64,000 nt of DNA, taken from NCBI GenBank assembly GCA_943736015.1, contig OX031073.1:22099210-22163209 (forward strand), read 5' to 3'. Under the pieces are notes generated by a model that worked only from the letters and a program-made list of their open reading frames with translations, searched no databases and was not told the DNA's origin. Positions within the stretch are counted from its first letter, which is position 1, and every line of letters begins with the position of its first letter. A program made the position numbers and the translations under genes. The stretch is from Tridacna crocea (Eukaryota; Mollusca; Bivalvia; Cardiida; Cardiidae). Shown here piece by piece: positions 10,731-22,100 of the stretch.

Positions 10731-10798
10731 AAAACACTGTGAAAAGAAGAGCAACTGCTTGTGACAAGCAGCTGTTATTTTTCTCTCATAGTTTTCAA
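10731..10798. repeat. Degraded palindrome, PAL-related
   Basis: AAAACACTGTGAAAAGAAGAG through GCTTGTGACAAGC to CATAGTTTTC keeps the PAL layout with a different tip. Confidence 0.45.
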
Positions 10799-10990
10799 AA
10801 TTTGTCCACTGCAGGGGCATAAAAAGGTGATACATTTATGATTGTAAGTAAACAAACCAGACATAGCCCTGTCATCCTCTCTAGCTAAGCTACAACACAA
10901 TCCCCCAGTTACATGGATGCCTTAGAATAATAAGGTTACCAACAATTTTACAAGATGCATACAAATTTGGATAAAGCATTTCAAGCTAAA

Positions 10991-11154
10991 TTAACTCTTT
11001 GCCACACAATCACAAGTCTATGGCAAAAGCCTTTAAAAAACGTGGGAAAAGGAAAAAATATTGGTAACCTGCATTTACTCTTTTTCCAATACTGTTTTGT
11101 GCCTTTCCAAACATACAATTCAAATAGTAAAATGTTACTTCTAACCAAAATTTG
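10991..11154 (+). mobile_element. PAL-A MITE, right-truncated
   Basis: TTAA then CTCTTTGCCACACAATC; core diverged; R arm lost. Confidence 0.65.
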
Positions 11155-11320
11155 ACCAAAATGCTGATGAAAATAGAGACTGAAAAGTATCATTAAGTGT
11201 AATGTTCTTGTACACAAATAAAAAAGCTCTTTTAAGTTTTCTGAAGTCAGTGGGTATTTTTTTTTTCACTTATAAAATCACTTTGTTATTCCTAGGCATC
11301 CATATACACTCATCTTCACA

Positions 11321-11835
11321 AGCCAAGGGTGACAATCCACTACCCTACTCTATCCTTGGCGGATCAAGCTTGATTTTTACATTCTCGCAATACCCATTTT
11401 CACTGGTTGCAGCCAGCTCTAACTGCACGAATCAAACTGCTCGTGGCATTTCATTTTTGATAAAAAAAAAGTACAAGGTCACAACCTTTCATATATAGAT
11501 AGAGGGTAAACATGGATAACTCCGTGGATGTGCACAGTATCTGTAGCGATTTATTACCAAATAAACATAGACGAACAATATTTACGGAAAGTTTCAGTGT
11601 GACCAATCAATTATTGGAGGTTTAGGCTATATTCCAGCATCTTACGATGGAATGTAGAATTACATGTGTAATTCATGTTAAATTATTGTATTCGTAAAAT
11701 GATATTTCATTGGCTACCAGAAATATGATGTAAAGGGGGATAATAACCAGCATCCTATAGGGGGTGTATCGTGAAAATTTTGAAATCGGCCTCGATCCGC
11801 CAAGGTAAGATTGACGTAATGATCGTAACCTTGGC
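11321..11835. mobile_element. TIR element with CCTTGGCGGATC inverted repeats
   Basis: AGCCAAGGGTGAC and TCCTTGGCGGATCAAG at the left are inverted at the right (GATCCGCCAAGG, AACCTTGGCT), giving TIRs of about 55 bp. The interior has a TATATATAG stretch 15-20 bp before an ATG opening a 39-codon frame (11512); no family recognised. Confidence 0.6.
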
Positions 11836-11907
11836 TCACAACGATGATATACACTAAGCCAAGCAAATGTTCTATAATACCCCTTTATACCAGAAATATC
11901 CTGAGTT

Positions 11908-12128
11908 TTAACTCTTTACCACACAACAAAATTTTAGACTTGTTCAAACTGAAAGCAATTGCAGACGACAAAATAAATGTAACTCAAAAATGGAAATTTG
12001 TTTCTAGCAGGGTATTGTGGGTAAAGGAGAAAATGCTGGTTACCAGCATTTTCTCCTTTTGTCACAATGTTTTCAAAAGGCTTCTTCCTAAGGGGTGTGA
12101 AAACTTGGGATTGTGTGGTAAAGGGTTA
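11908..12128 (-). mobile_element. PAL-A MITE
   Basis: TTAA ends; first stem shortened (GGTATTGTGGGTAAAGG), second intact. Confidence 0.85.
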
Positions 12129-12230
12129 ACAACCCTAGAGAAAAGGTGTTTGAAAACAATGTGGGGGAATAAAGGAGATAATGCAGCAAATAGCTTTTTT
12201 TTTTTCAGCTTTCTACTAACAGCAATCTTT
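12125..12230 (+). mobile_element. PAL-A fragment
   Basis: AACAACCCTAGAGAAAAGG and GAAAACAATGTGGGGGAA: inner L arm and first stem only. Confidence 0.5.
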
Positions 12231-12457
12231 TTAGCCTTTTACCACACAATTCCGACTTTTAATGGCCTTGATGAAGAAGGATTTTGAAAACATTGAGGGA
12301 ATGGGAGAAAATGCTGGTAACCAGCATTTTCTCCTTTTCCCTAAATATCATCCATCCTTTCCAAAACAAATTTCAAATTTTCAATTTGTGATTTTTGTCG
12401 TCTGCAAAGGCTTTCAATTTGGACAAGTCTAAAACATTTTGGTTTGGCTCAGGGTTA
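12231..12457 (+). mobile_element. PAL-A MITE
   Basis: L arm CCTTTTACCACACAATTCC, core with GAGGGAATGGG, R arm to AGGGTTAA. Confidence 0.83.
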
Positions 12458-12477
12458 AGCCCCATCAATGAGGAAAG

Positions 12478-12544
12478 GTCATCTAATTGCCTAAAAATGC
12501 TTAAAATTTGGATCAATCTAAAATTTGGTTGTCTGGTAAAGGAC
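12478..12544 (+). mobile_element. PAL-A R-arm fragment
   Basis: GGTCATCTAATTGCC then AATCTAAAATTTGG and GGTAAAGG. Confidence 0.5.
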
Positions 12545-12553
12545 TTCACTCAT

Positions 12554-12786
12554 TAACTCATTACCAAACGACAAAATTTTAGACTTGTCCAAATCGAAAG
12601 CATTTGCAGACAACAAAAAAAAAAAAGAATGACTGAAAAATGGAAATTTGTTTTGTGAAGGGTAGAAAACATTGTGGGAAAAGGAGAAAATGCTGGTTAC
12701 CAGCATTTTCTCCTTTTCCCACAATTTTTTCTAAAGGCTTATTTCTCAGGGTCGTTAAAAGTACGGATCGTGTGATAATGGGTTAA
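12554..12786 (-). mobile_element. PAL-A MITE
   Basis: TTAA ends; perfect core 12664-12730; an A-run expansion lies in the R arm near 12617. Confidence 0.9.
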
Positions 12787-12860
12787 GCCAACTCTAATTG
12801 GTCATCTGTAAATACTTTGAATGTTGATAGGTCCAAAATTTTGTTGTTTGGTAGAGTTGT
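12787..12860 (+). mobile_element. PAL-A R-arm fragment
   Basis: GGTCATCTGTAAATACTTTG, AAAATTTTGTTGTTTGGTAG; ends 50 bp from SLC4 exon 5. Confidence 0.55.
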
Positions 12861-12909
12861 AAATACATGTATTAACAAGTAGTTCCCATGTTCAGCAAAC
12901 AATACCCAC

Positions 12910-13125
12910 CTTGCTGATTTCCCATTTCCTTTGGCAAGGAGTACTTTCTGCCAATATCTGCCAGGGATCTGATTATGGGGAGGTGTATTTTACTTGAGTT
13001 GTTATCATGTTTTTTCTCGTGTTTCTCATTTAAATGACGATGTCTCTGCATCAATACGTCTCGCACTTGATCTTTCAGTGTCTCCTCCAGCTGATTGGTG
13101 GCTACAAGTTGATCTAACGTCAAAT
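12910..13125 (-). CDS. SLC4A7/8/10-like: SLC4 exon 5
   Basis: Acceptor TATTTGCAG, donor CAAG|GTGGGT. Encodes [20 protein letters not shown], then [20 protein letters not shown], then a stretch ending [15 protein letters not shown] and LPKEMGNQQ. The pattern R..LL.RH.H.NEK followed by (I/L)VRS(F/L)A(D/E)(I/V)GKK is typical of the family. It leaves one base, G. The following exon in relatives is a variable cassette zone before the GAEASNVLVGE block, which I could not find in the window. Confidence 0.93.
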
Positions 13126-16100
13126 CTGCAAATACAGAAATATAGTAAGATTTCTTTAACCTACATGCAAAACACCAACAAAAAAGGGTTTAGTTTTTTT
13201 AAAACACACTTATTAACCCTTTACCACACAATCCCGACTTTTAACGACCCTGTTAAAGTAGCCTTTCGAAAACATTGTGGGAAAAGGAGAAAATGCTGGT
13301 TTCCAGCATTTTCTCCTTTTCCCACAATGTTTTCTACCCTCCCCAATACAAATTTCAGATTTTTATTCGTCACTTCTATTTTGTCGTCTGCAAATGCTTT
13401 CATTTGGACCAGTCTAAAATTTTGTCGTTCGGTTAAGAGTTAATCGTATTTCTATTGTGAAACAAAGTTTTTCCCTATTTTCTTGCGTCTGATCAAGCAC
13501 TGATCCCTTGTTGTCAAACTACTTTATCATTCTATCAATTAACCCTTTACTCCATAGATACTCTTTTCTACACATTGCTTTCCTTTGGAAAAAAATTGTG
13601 GCAAAAGGTGAAATTGCTCATGACAAGCAATTTCACCTTTTGTCACAATGTTTTCTATGCTATCAAAATATGTCATATACACATAAGAAACAGCTTCATC
13701 CTTGCGGTTATTGAGGGTCAATTACAGATACCATAGAAATCCCCACTTTTAACGACCCTGAGAAGGAAACCCTTTGAAAACATTTTCGAATTGGTAACCA
13801 GCATTTTCTCTTTTTCCCATGATGTTTTCTTCTTTTTCAATATCAAAATTCAATCTTTGGTTCACATTTATTTTGTTTTCAGCATTTCCTCCTTTTCCTA
13901 TAATATTTCTCGTTTTCCTGCAATATTTTTTAAGGCCTTCTTTCTCAGGGTCGTCAAAAGTAGGGATTATGTGGTAATGGGTTAACTCTATACAGTTATA
14001 TCTTGAATTTTTAACCTTCCAACTGAGAGGGTTTTTTACAACATTTTGTAACATGGACAATTGCTGTTAACTTTTCACAAACATGGCCCATAGTTTAACC
14101 CTTTACCACACGACAGAATTTTAGACCAGACCAGCCTGCAAGCATTTGAAGTCAACAATTCATATGCAGTTCAAATGATGATAGAAAAAGGTGTCATATA
14201 CACATAAGAAACAGCTTCATCCTTGTTGTTATTTAGATTCAATTACAGATACCATAGAAATATTTTTAGGGGTATCTGGCTTTAAGTACAGGTTGCATTT
14301 TAGAAAGTTAACAACCAATTAAGGGCCGAGCCCTGGTAACTTAGTCAGTAGCGTGCAGGACTTGAGAACACAGAGTCCACGGTTCAATCCTTGGTCACAA
14401 CCTCTGGCTCGGCCAATTTCTTTCGAGGATTATGGTAGCCACTGCAACAGGACTCATTCCTCTCCCACCGATAACCATTGTTTTGACGATAGTTATTTGG
14501 GAAAGCAGCCAGTGGCTTGGAAAGGAAATTGTGCCAAGTAATGGTAAAAGAGACTCCTGGAACACATGGATAAGTGCTCTGGCCACTGCAATATAACTGA
14601 AATAATGTTGGAAAACAGTCTTGAAATACCATACAATCAATCAATCAACATTCTTAAGAATGGTTGCTGAATATGGACCCTGAACAACAATGTAAGAAAA
14701 TGCTTCTGAAGTATTAGCTAACACCCCCCCCCCCCATGACAAATTTTAGTTCCTTCCACACTGACAGCATCAACAGAGGGACAAATTCGGGATTATTACA
14801 AATGAGCTTTAGATCTCCGATACGGTAAAAAAACATTGTGGGAAATGGAGATAATGCTGGTTACCAGCATTTTCTCCTTTTCCCTCAATGTTTTCAAAAA
14901 CTTTCTTTCCCTGGGTCATGAAAACCAGGGATTGTTTGATGGAAGATTCACCAGCTTACCAACTATCTGGTAGAAGTACAGGGCATCCATATCTAGTATA
15001 ACACATCCATTGTGTATACAGGACCTGAGTTCAAACAGGGAGTGGAGGGACAGTGTGGCTACATGGGGCTTTGACCATCTCTCTCCTCCTTCCTCTACGT
15101 CCTCCTCAAACTTGATCCATCTGTAATATGAAATCAACATAATAGAGCCCATTATCTCCCGCTAGATGGCATTTTAATAAATACTCATCTATCTAATTTG
15201 GAATTCCTGGGTACAGAACGGAACCACTTTCCTACGCGACAACTGTTACATTGAATTTCAAACTAAAAGAAAGGTTTACTCAATAAAACGCTACATCTTA
15301 GAATTCACTCCGCTATGGTCAGCAGTTTAGAAAAATCTGGAGCTAAAGCAGGTCTCATTTCTCCTCAAACGTATTGATAAAAGCTATTTTCTACACTGCT
15401 ACTTTATAGAGCGTAATATTACAGTCAGCCCACTTTCGGGGCTAGTGATGCGTCATATAAGACAGTCGAATCTTCGAAGAATATGACATGCGCAGACAAC
15501 GTAATAGAGCCATACTGTGGCAAAAGGCTTCTCACAACTCCACAATGCATAATACCAAGCGACTCGTCACATCATTATGGATCCAAACAGTGTATTTTGC
15601 CTAACAACCAGCTGAAACATCAGGTAGACAGGTCCTTGGGCATGCAGAAAATTGTACAATAGCAGGTCCAGGTCTGCCCGCAACAACTGGGCAGGCTGAC
15701 CTGGGTTTATACATTTTGCAAATGGATGAAGTCCCTTTTTAAAACGAGCATAGCTCACATGCTAACAAATCTTTATTTGTGTAACTCATGTTGCCTAATT
15801 CTGAACACACCACACCATGTTCAAACAACGCTGTGGAAGAAGCCTTTTGAAAATAGTGTTAGAAAAGGACAAAATGTTGGTAACCAGCATATTCTATATT
15901 TACCACAATGTCTTCTATTATAATAAAGACATATTGCACCATATACATTAAGTTTACTAGATGTTGTCGAGTCTAAAATTTCATTTTTATGTGGAAACTA
16001 ATTCTTAAACCACCATTTAACCCTTTCCCAAACAATCCCTGGTTTTTACGGGTCTGAAATAGTAGCCTTTTGAAAACAATGTGGGAAAAGGAGAAAATGC

Positions 16101-19100
16101 TGGTAACCAGCATTTTCTCCTTTTCCCACAATGTTTTCTACTCTATCATAGACAGAAATCATCTTTTCAGCAAGAGTTGAATTGTCGTCTGCAAATGCTT
16201 TCAATTTGGTCTAGTCCAAAAGTTTGTCGTTTAGGAAAGGGTTAATTTCTTGTTTTAACCCTTTACCATGCAATCCCACATTTTAACACCCCTGTGAAAT
16301 AAGCATTTTGAAACAATTGTGGGAAAAGGAGAAAACGCAGGTAACCAGCTTTTTCTCCTTTTCCAACAATGTTCTCTACCCTTCCTAGAGCAAATTTCAA
16401 AATTTCAGTCACTTTAATTTTGTCATCTGCAAATGCTTTCAATTTGGACCAATCTAAAATTTTCCAGTTTGGCAATGAGTTAATTAGTCTGAAGAAGGCT
16501 TTTGAAAATAATGTAGGAAAGGAAAAATAACCAAGGAGCCCTGGATTTAAGGTACTGTATGTCACTAATTAACTCCTTACCACACAACAAAATTTTAGAC
16601 TGGTTCAAATTGAAAGCATTTGCAGACGATAAAATAAAGGTGACTGAAAAATTGAAATTTGATCTGGGAAGGGTATAAAACGCTGTGGGAAAAGGAGAAA
16701 ATGCTGGTTACCAGCATTTTCTCCTTTTCCTACAGTGTTTTCAAAAGACTTCTTTCTCAGGGGCATCAAAAGGAGGGATTGTGTGGTAATGGGTTAAACA
16801 ATCAACCACAAATGACTTCTTTGATTGAACTACAATTAACACTTAATTCATATTCTTGGAAGGCAAGATGGAAGCAGCACTGCCACATTATCTCTCGCTA
16901 GATGGCTCTCTATAAATACTCATCTATCTAATTTGGGCATCCTGGATACAGAGCCGAACCACTTTCCTACGCGACAACCATTACTTTGAATTTCAAACTA
17001 AAATAAACCTTTACTCAATAAAACGCTACCTCATGCAATTCACTCAGCTATGATCAGCAGTTTAAAGAAATCTAGAGCTAAAGCAGGTCTCATTTCTCCT
17101 CAAACATATTGATAAAAACTATTTTCTACATTGCTACTTTATAGAGCGTAATATTACAGTCATCCCGCTTTCGGAGCTAGTGATGCGTCATATAAGACAG
17201 TCGAATCTTAGAAAAAATATAACATGCGCAGACAACGAGCACTGCCATCTTTAAATTCACTCTAAGGGGGGTCTACGTACTTTAAGTTTGGATTGACAGA
17301 ACAAATACACAAACCTGGCTGTTTCTTTCCAGTGTAGGTCTCCGTCAGGTGTAGAAAACAGTTCCCCGAGCTCACAGAACAGATCATGTGTTTTGTGTTC
17401 TTCGTCATCTTCGTCCTCGCCAAGTAAGAACTGGACATGTTGGGACGGCGGCGTAGCTGTAATTGAGACACATTTAACCCATTACCACACAATCCCTACT
17501 TTTGACGACCCTGAGAGAGAAGTCTTTAGAAAACATTGTGGGAAAAGGAGAAAATGCTGGTAACCAGCATTTTCTCCTTTTCTCACAATGTTTTCTACCC
17601 TTCACAAAACAAATTTCAAATTTTCAGTCATATTTATTTTGTCGACTGCAAATGCTTTCAATTTGAACAGGTCTAAAATTTTGTCGTGTGGTAACGAGTT
17701 AATACTTCAAACTTGTTGTGCTAAAAAACAGTGAAATTCACATTTTTAAGTACGTAACCCTTTACCAAACGACAAAATTTTACACTGGCCAAATTGAAGG
17801 CAATTGCAGACGACAAATTAGACATTACTCAAAAACTGCAAATTGTTTCCAGCAGAGTAGAAAACACTGTGGGAAAATGAGAAAATACCGATTAGCGTCA
17901 TTTTCTCCTTTTCCCCCAATGTTTTCAAAAGGCTTCTATCTCGGGTCTTAAAAACCAGGGATTATTTGGTAAAGGATTAAATCTTAAATAAGTCAATACT
18001 TCTTATCTCAATATCTTTTCGAAAGCAATCTTTCTTAAGGTTCTTTAACCCTTTACCCCATTAGGCATTCCTATTGTATCTCTAATTGACCCTAAATGAC
18101 AGCAAGGACGAAGCTGTTTCTTATGTGTATATGACACCTTTTGATAGCATAGAAAACATTGTGGCAAAAGGTGAAATTGCTCGTCACGAGCAATTTCACC
18201 TTTTGCCACAATGTTTTCCAAAGGCTTCTACAAGCAATGCACAGAAATGAGTATCTATGGAGTAAAGGGTTGACTCATTACCAGAAGAAATTTTAGGCTT
18301 ATCCAAATCGAAAGCATTAAGACAACAAAATAAAAAAAAAGTGACTGAAAATTTGAAAATTGTTTTGTGAAGGGTAGAAAACCTTGTGGGAAAAGGAGAA
18401 AATGCTGGTTAGAAGCATTTTCTCCTTTTTCCGCAATGTTTTCTAAAGGCTTCTAAAGGCTCAGGGTCGTCAAAAGTTGGGATTGTGTGGTATTGGGTTA
18501 AAGTAAGGAAGTGAGGAAAACGGTCAAATATTGGCTACCATTGAAAGTTCAGAATCCCATTCTGCAAACAGAGCAAAAGCAACCAAAAGGCAATTTTTCC
18601 TTTTGATCTATGTTTCCAGACATATTTATGTAAATTTAAAGTTCTATGCCCATCTATACTGGTATTTAACTAGAATGTTTAAAAAGTTGCTCTAGCAAGA
18701 TTAATACATTTCCGGAGGAGACCGGATGAAAACTGGAAAAATGCCATGGCAAGGCCTAATAATAAATGGCTGAAAGTCCCTGAGGAGGGAAGAATTCATT
18801 TACATATTTGACAAAATCCTTCCTCCCAATACCTTTAGCAGAGCTTTAACCCTTCAACTCATTACCAAACGACAATATTTCAGGTTTGTCCAAATCTAAA
18901 GAATCTGCAGACGACAAAATAAAAGTCACTGAAAATCTGAAATTTGTTCTGTGAAAGGTAGAAAACATTGTGGGAAAAGGAGAAAATGCTGGTTACCAGC
19001 ATTTTTCTCCTTTTCCCACAATGTTTTCTACAAGCTTCTTTCTCAGGATTGTCAAAAGTAAGGATTGTGTGGTAATGGGTTAAGCTCCGAAATTTTTTTA

Positions 19101-22100
19101 ACTTGTGCGAGACCGAAATAAGTGCAACTTCATGGCTTCCTTTTGACTATTATAAGTGTTCTAGCAAAGTGGACTGTTTAGTCCAAAGATCAGACTGCAC
19201 ATTTTATACAGTCTGATCTTGACCTACACTGTCTGCAAAGCCAACCATGTTGGTGAAAGGCGCTTAACCCTTTATCACACAAGGACAACTTCTGACTACC
19301 ATGGTAAAGAAGCCTTTAGAAAACATTGTGAGAAAAGGAGAAAATGCTGGTTACCAGCATTTTCTCCTTTTCCCACAATGTTTTCTCCCCTATCAAAGGT
19401 AATTTGTACCATTTAAACCACACATACATAGTGATCTGCAAATGCTTTTGATTTATACAAGGCTAAAATTTTGTGGACTGGTAAAGTGTTCAAGGTTTTA
19501 GCAGGGGATGTGGTGGATGAAATATCAGTGGGAAGGAAAATGCATAAACCCCCTGTATGTTTTCAGTAAATACATTATTTCTGAGAAGTTCAGTTTGAGC
19601 TGGGAAAGTTTCAAATTTCAAGTGAAGGGATTTAATAAACTTTTACCACACAATTCTTAGTTTTAACGACCTTGATGAAGGTTCTGGGAAACGTGGGACA
19701 AAGACAAAATGCTGGTAACAGCATTTTCTCCTTTTACTACAATGTTTTCTGCCCTTCTCAAAGAAAGTTTCAATTTTCAAGCCACATTTTTTTTGTCGTC
19801 TGCAAATGCTTTCAATTTGTACAAGTCTACAATTTTGTAGTTTAGTAAAGAGTTAAGCCATGTTTTTATCATCTACAAATTCTTTCAATTTGGGACAGTC
19901 TAAAATTTTGTCGTTTGGGATTATTATAAAGTGAGAAAATCCTCTAACTAGAGCAAAATTCATATCACTGCTTTACGTCTGACACTGCTTTCATAGCTAC
20001 CCGCCTTTATGGTTATTGTAGATCAAGATCTGACTGCATAAAAAAGGCAGTCTGATCTTTGATCAATACTGTTTCCTTTGCTAATACAGGATACAAACAA
20101 AAGCAACCATAAAATTGCAAATTTTTTGGGTTTTAGATATAAACAGAAATTGTCTGTTCGGCTTATTTTTTCATCCTATAACAAAATTTCAGACCTGTCC
20201 ACATTTAACTCTTTACCAAACGACAAAGTTTTGAACCAGTCCAAATTGAAAGCACTTGCAGACAACAAAATAAATGTGGCTCAAAAATTGAAATTTGTTT
20301 TGGGAAGGGTAGAAAACATTGTGGGAAAAGGAGAAAATGCTGGTTACCAGCATTTTCTCCTTTTCCTACAATATTTTCAAAAGGCTCTCTTCTTCAGGGT
20401 CGTTAAAAGTCAGGATTGTGTGGTATAGAGTTAACGCATTTGACAAAAATTCAATGAGAAAGCTGATTTTGCTCAAATGTTTGGACTTGCATTTGATTCT
20501 TAAAGAAACCAATTATACGGGAAAAAAATTGTCAGTTACCATTTTGGGAAAGTTTTTTCTTTCTAATGCCTGCCTTGCAAGAGTCTCTTTAAACCATTAC
20601 CACACAATCCCTACTTTGGATGACCCTGAGAAAGAAGCCTTAGGAAAAAATTGTGGGAAAAGGAGAAAATGCCTGTAACCAGCATTTTCTCTTTTTCCCA
20701 CAGTGTTTTCTACCTTTCATAAAACAAATTTCAAACTTTCAGTCACTGTTATTTTGTTGTCTGCAAATGCTTTCGATTCGGACAAAGCTAAAATATTGTC
20801 GTTTGGTAATGTGTTAAATTACAAAAAAACTTTCCAATGCCTTGCAAAATGTTGGAGTCTGACCCTATGATATTAATCACATCATTCAGCCTTAGGATAA
20901 TCAATCACTGGGTGTCAGACAAGGTTGAATAGCCATCCTTTGGCAGAAAGTTTTTTTGTGTGCACATGAATACCATACAGACACCCAAGTATAGCACAGC
21001 AATTCAGAAACAGAGAGCAGCTTCATCAGAGGTCTTTAGAGTGGCCGCTAAACCCAAAAGACATTTCCATTCTACAGATGAGACCCATTATCTCCCACTA
21101 GATAACATTCTATAAATACTATCTAATTTGGGCATCCGGGGTACAGAACCGAACCACTTTCCTACGCGACAACCGTTACTTTGAATTTCAAACAGAAATA
21201 AATGTTTACTCAATAAAACGCTACCTCGTGCAATTTACTAAGCTATGATCAGCAGTTTAGAGAAATCTGGGGCTAAAACAGGCCTGATTTTTCCTAAAAC
21301 GTATTGATAAAAACCATTTTCTCCATTGCTACTTTATAAGGCGTAATATTACAGTCTGCCCACTTTTGGGACTAGTAATGTGTCATATAAGACATTAAAA
21401 TCTTCGAAGAATATGACATGCACAGACAACAGATAAGACCTAAATAATCCTTTATCACATTACCTCCCTTGTTTTCAGTGTAATATACCCATTACAAATT
21501 TCTTATTATACACACATTTGATATCACATTTGTGTGACGTCATTTTTGACGTCATTTTGTACGTATTACATTGAAATGAATACGTTTTATATACATTACT
21601 GCAGGTATTTATGAATATTTTTACATCATTTAACTTATTATCAAACGATAAAATTTTAGGTTTGTCCAAATCAAAAACATTTCCAGACGACAAAATAAAA
21701 ATGACTGAAAATGTGAAATTTGTTTTGTGAAGGGTAGAAAACATTGAGGGAAAAGGAGAAAATGCTGGTAAATAACCAGCATTTTCTCTTTTTCCACAAT
21801 TTTTTCTACCCTTCACAAAACAAATTTCACATTTTCAGTCATTTTTATTTTGTCGTCTGCAAGTGCTTTCAATTTGGACCCATCTAAATGTTTGTTGTTT
21901 GGTAAAGAGATAAAGCAGTGGACATTGCAGATCAGAGATCGGACTGCATGCAGTCTGATCTTCATCTACTAAGTACACAAAAGCTTCTTGTGTCATCAAC
22001 AGTAACGAAAGACACAATGCAGGTTTGACCTTATTTGACATTATAAAGTTCAATAAATACACCAGTAATTAGACAGGCTTTCTGGATAAAATTACTAGAA

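Noticed and set aside
11512-11631. 39-codon frame beginning MDNSVDVHSICSD behind a TATA-like stretch
   Set aside because: Lies inside a TIR element, short, no recognised domain; kept only as a note in that element.
14326-14400. Functional tRNA gene
   Set aside because: The same head is fused to a conserved SINE body with (AATC)n tail in three places.
15150-17237. Solo LTRs of a retrotransposon
   Set aside because: Ends are not TG...CA, and target duplications are 10 bp rather than 4-6 bp.
17262-17492. The longest open frame over SLC4 exon 3 (starts [16 protein letters not shown])
   Set aside because: Wrong frame: splice phase and family blocks require the frame giving [18 protein letters not shown].
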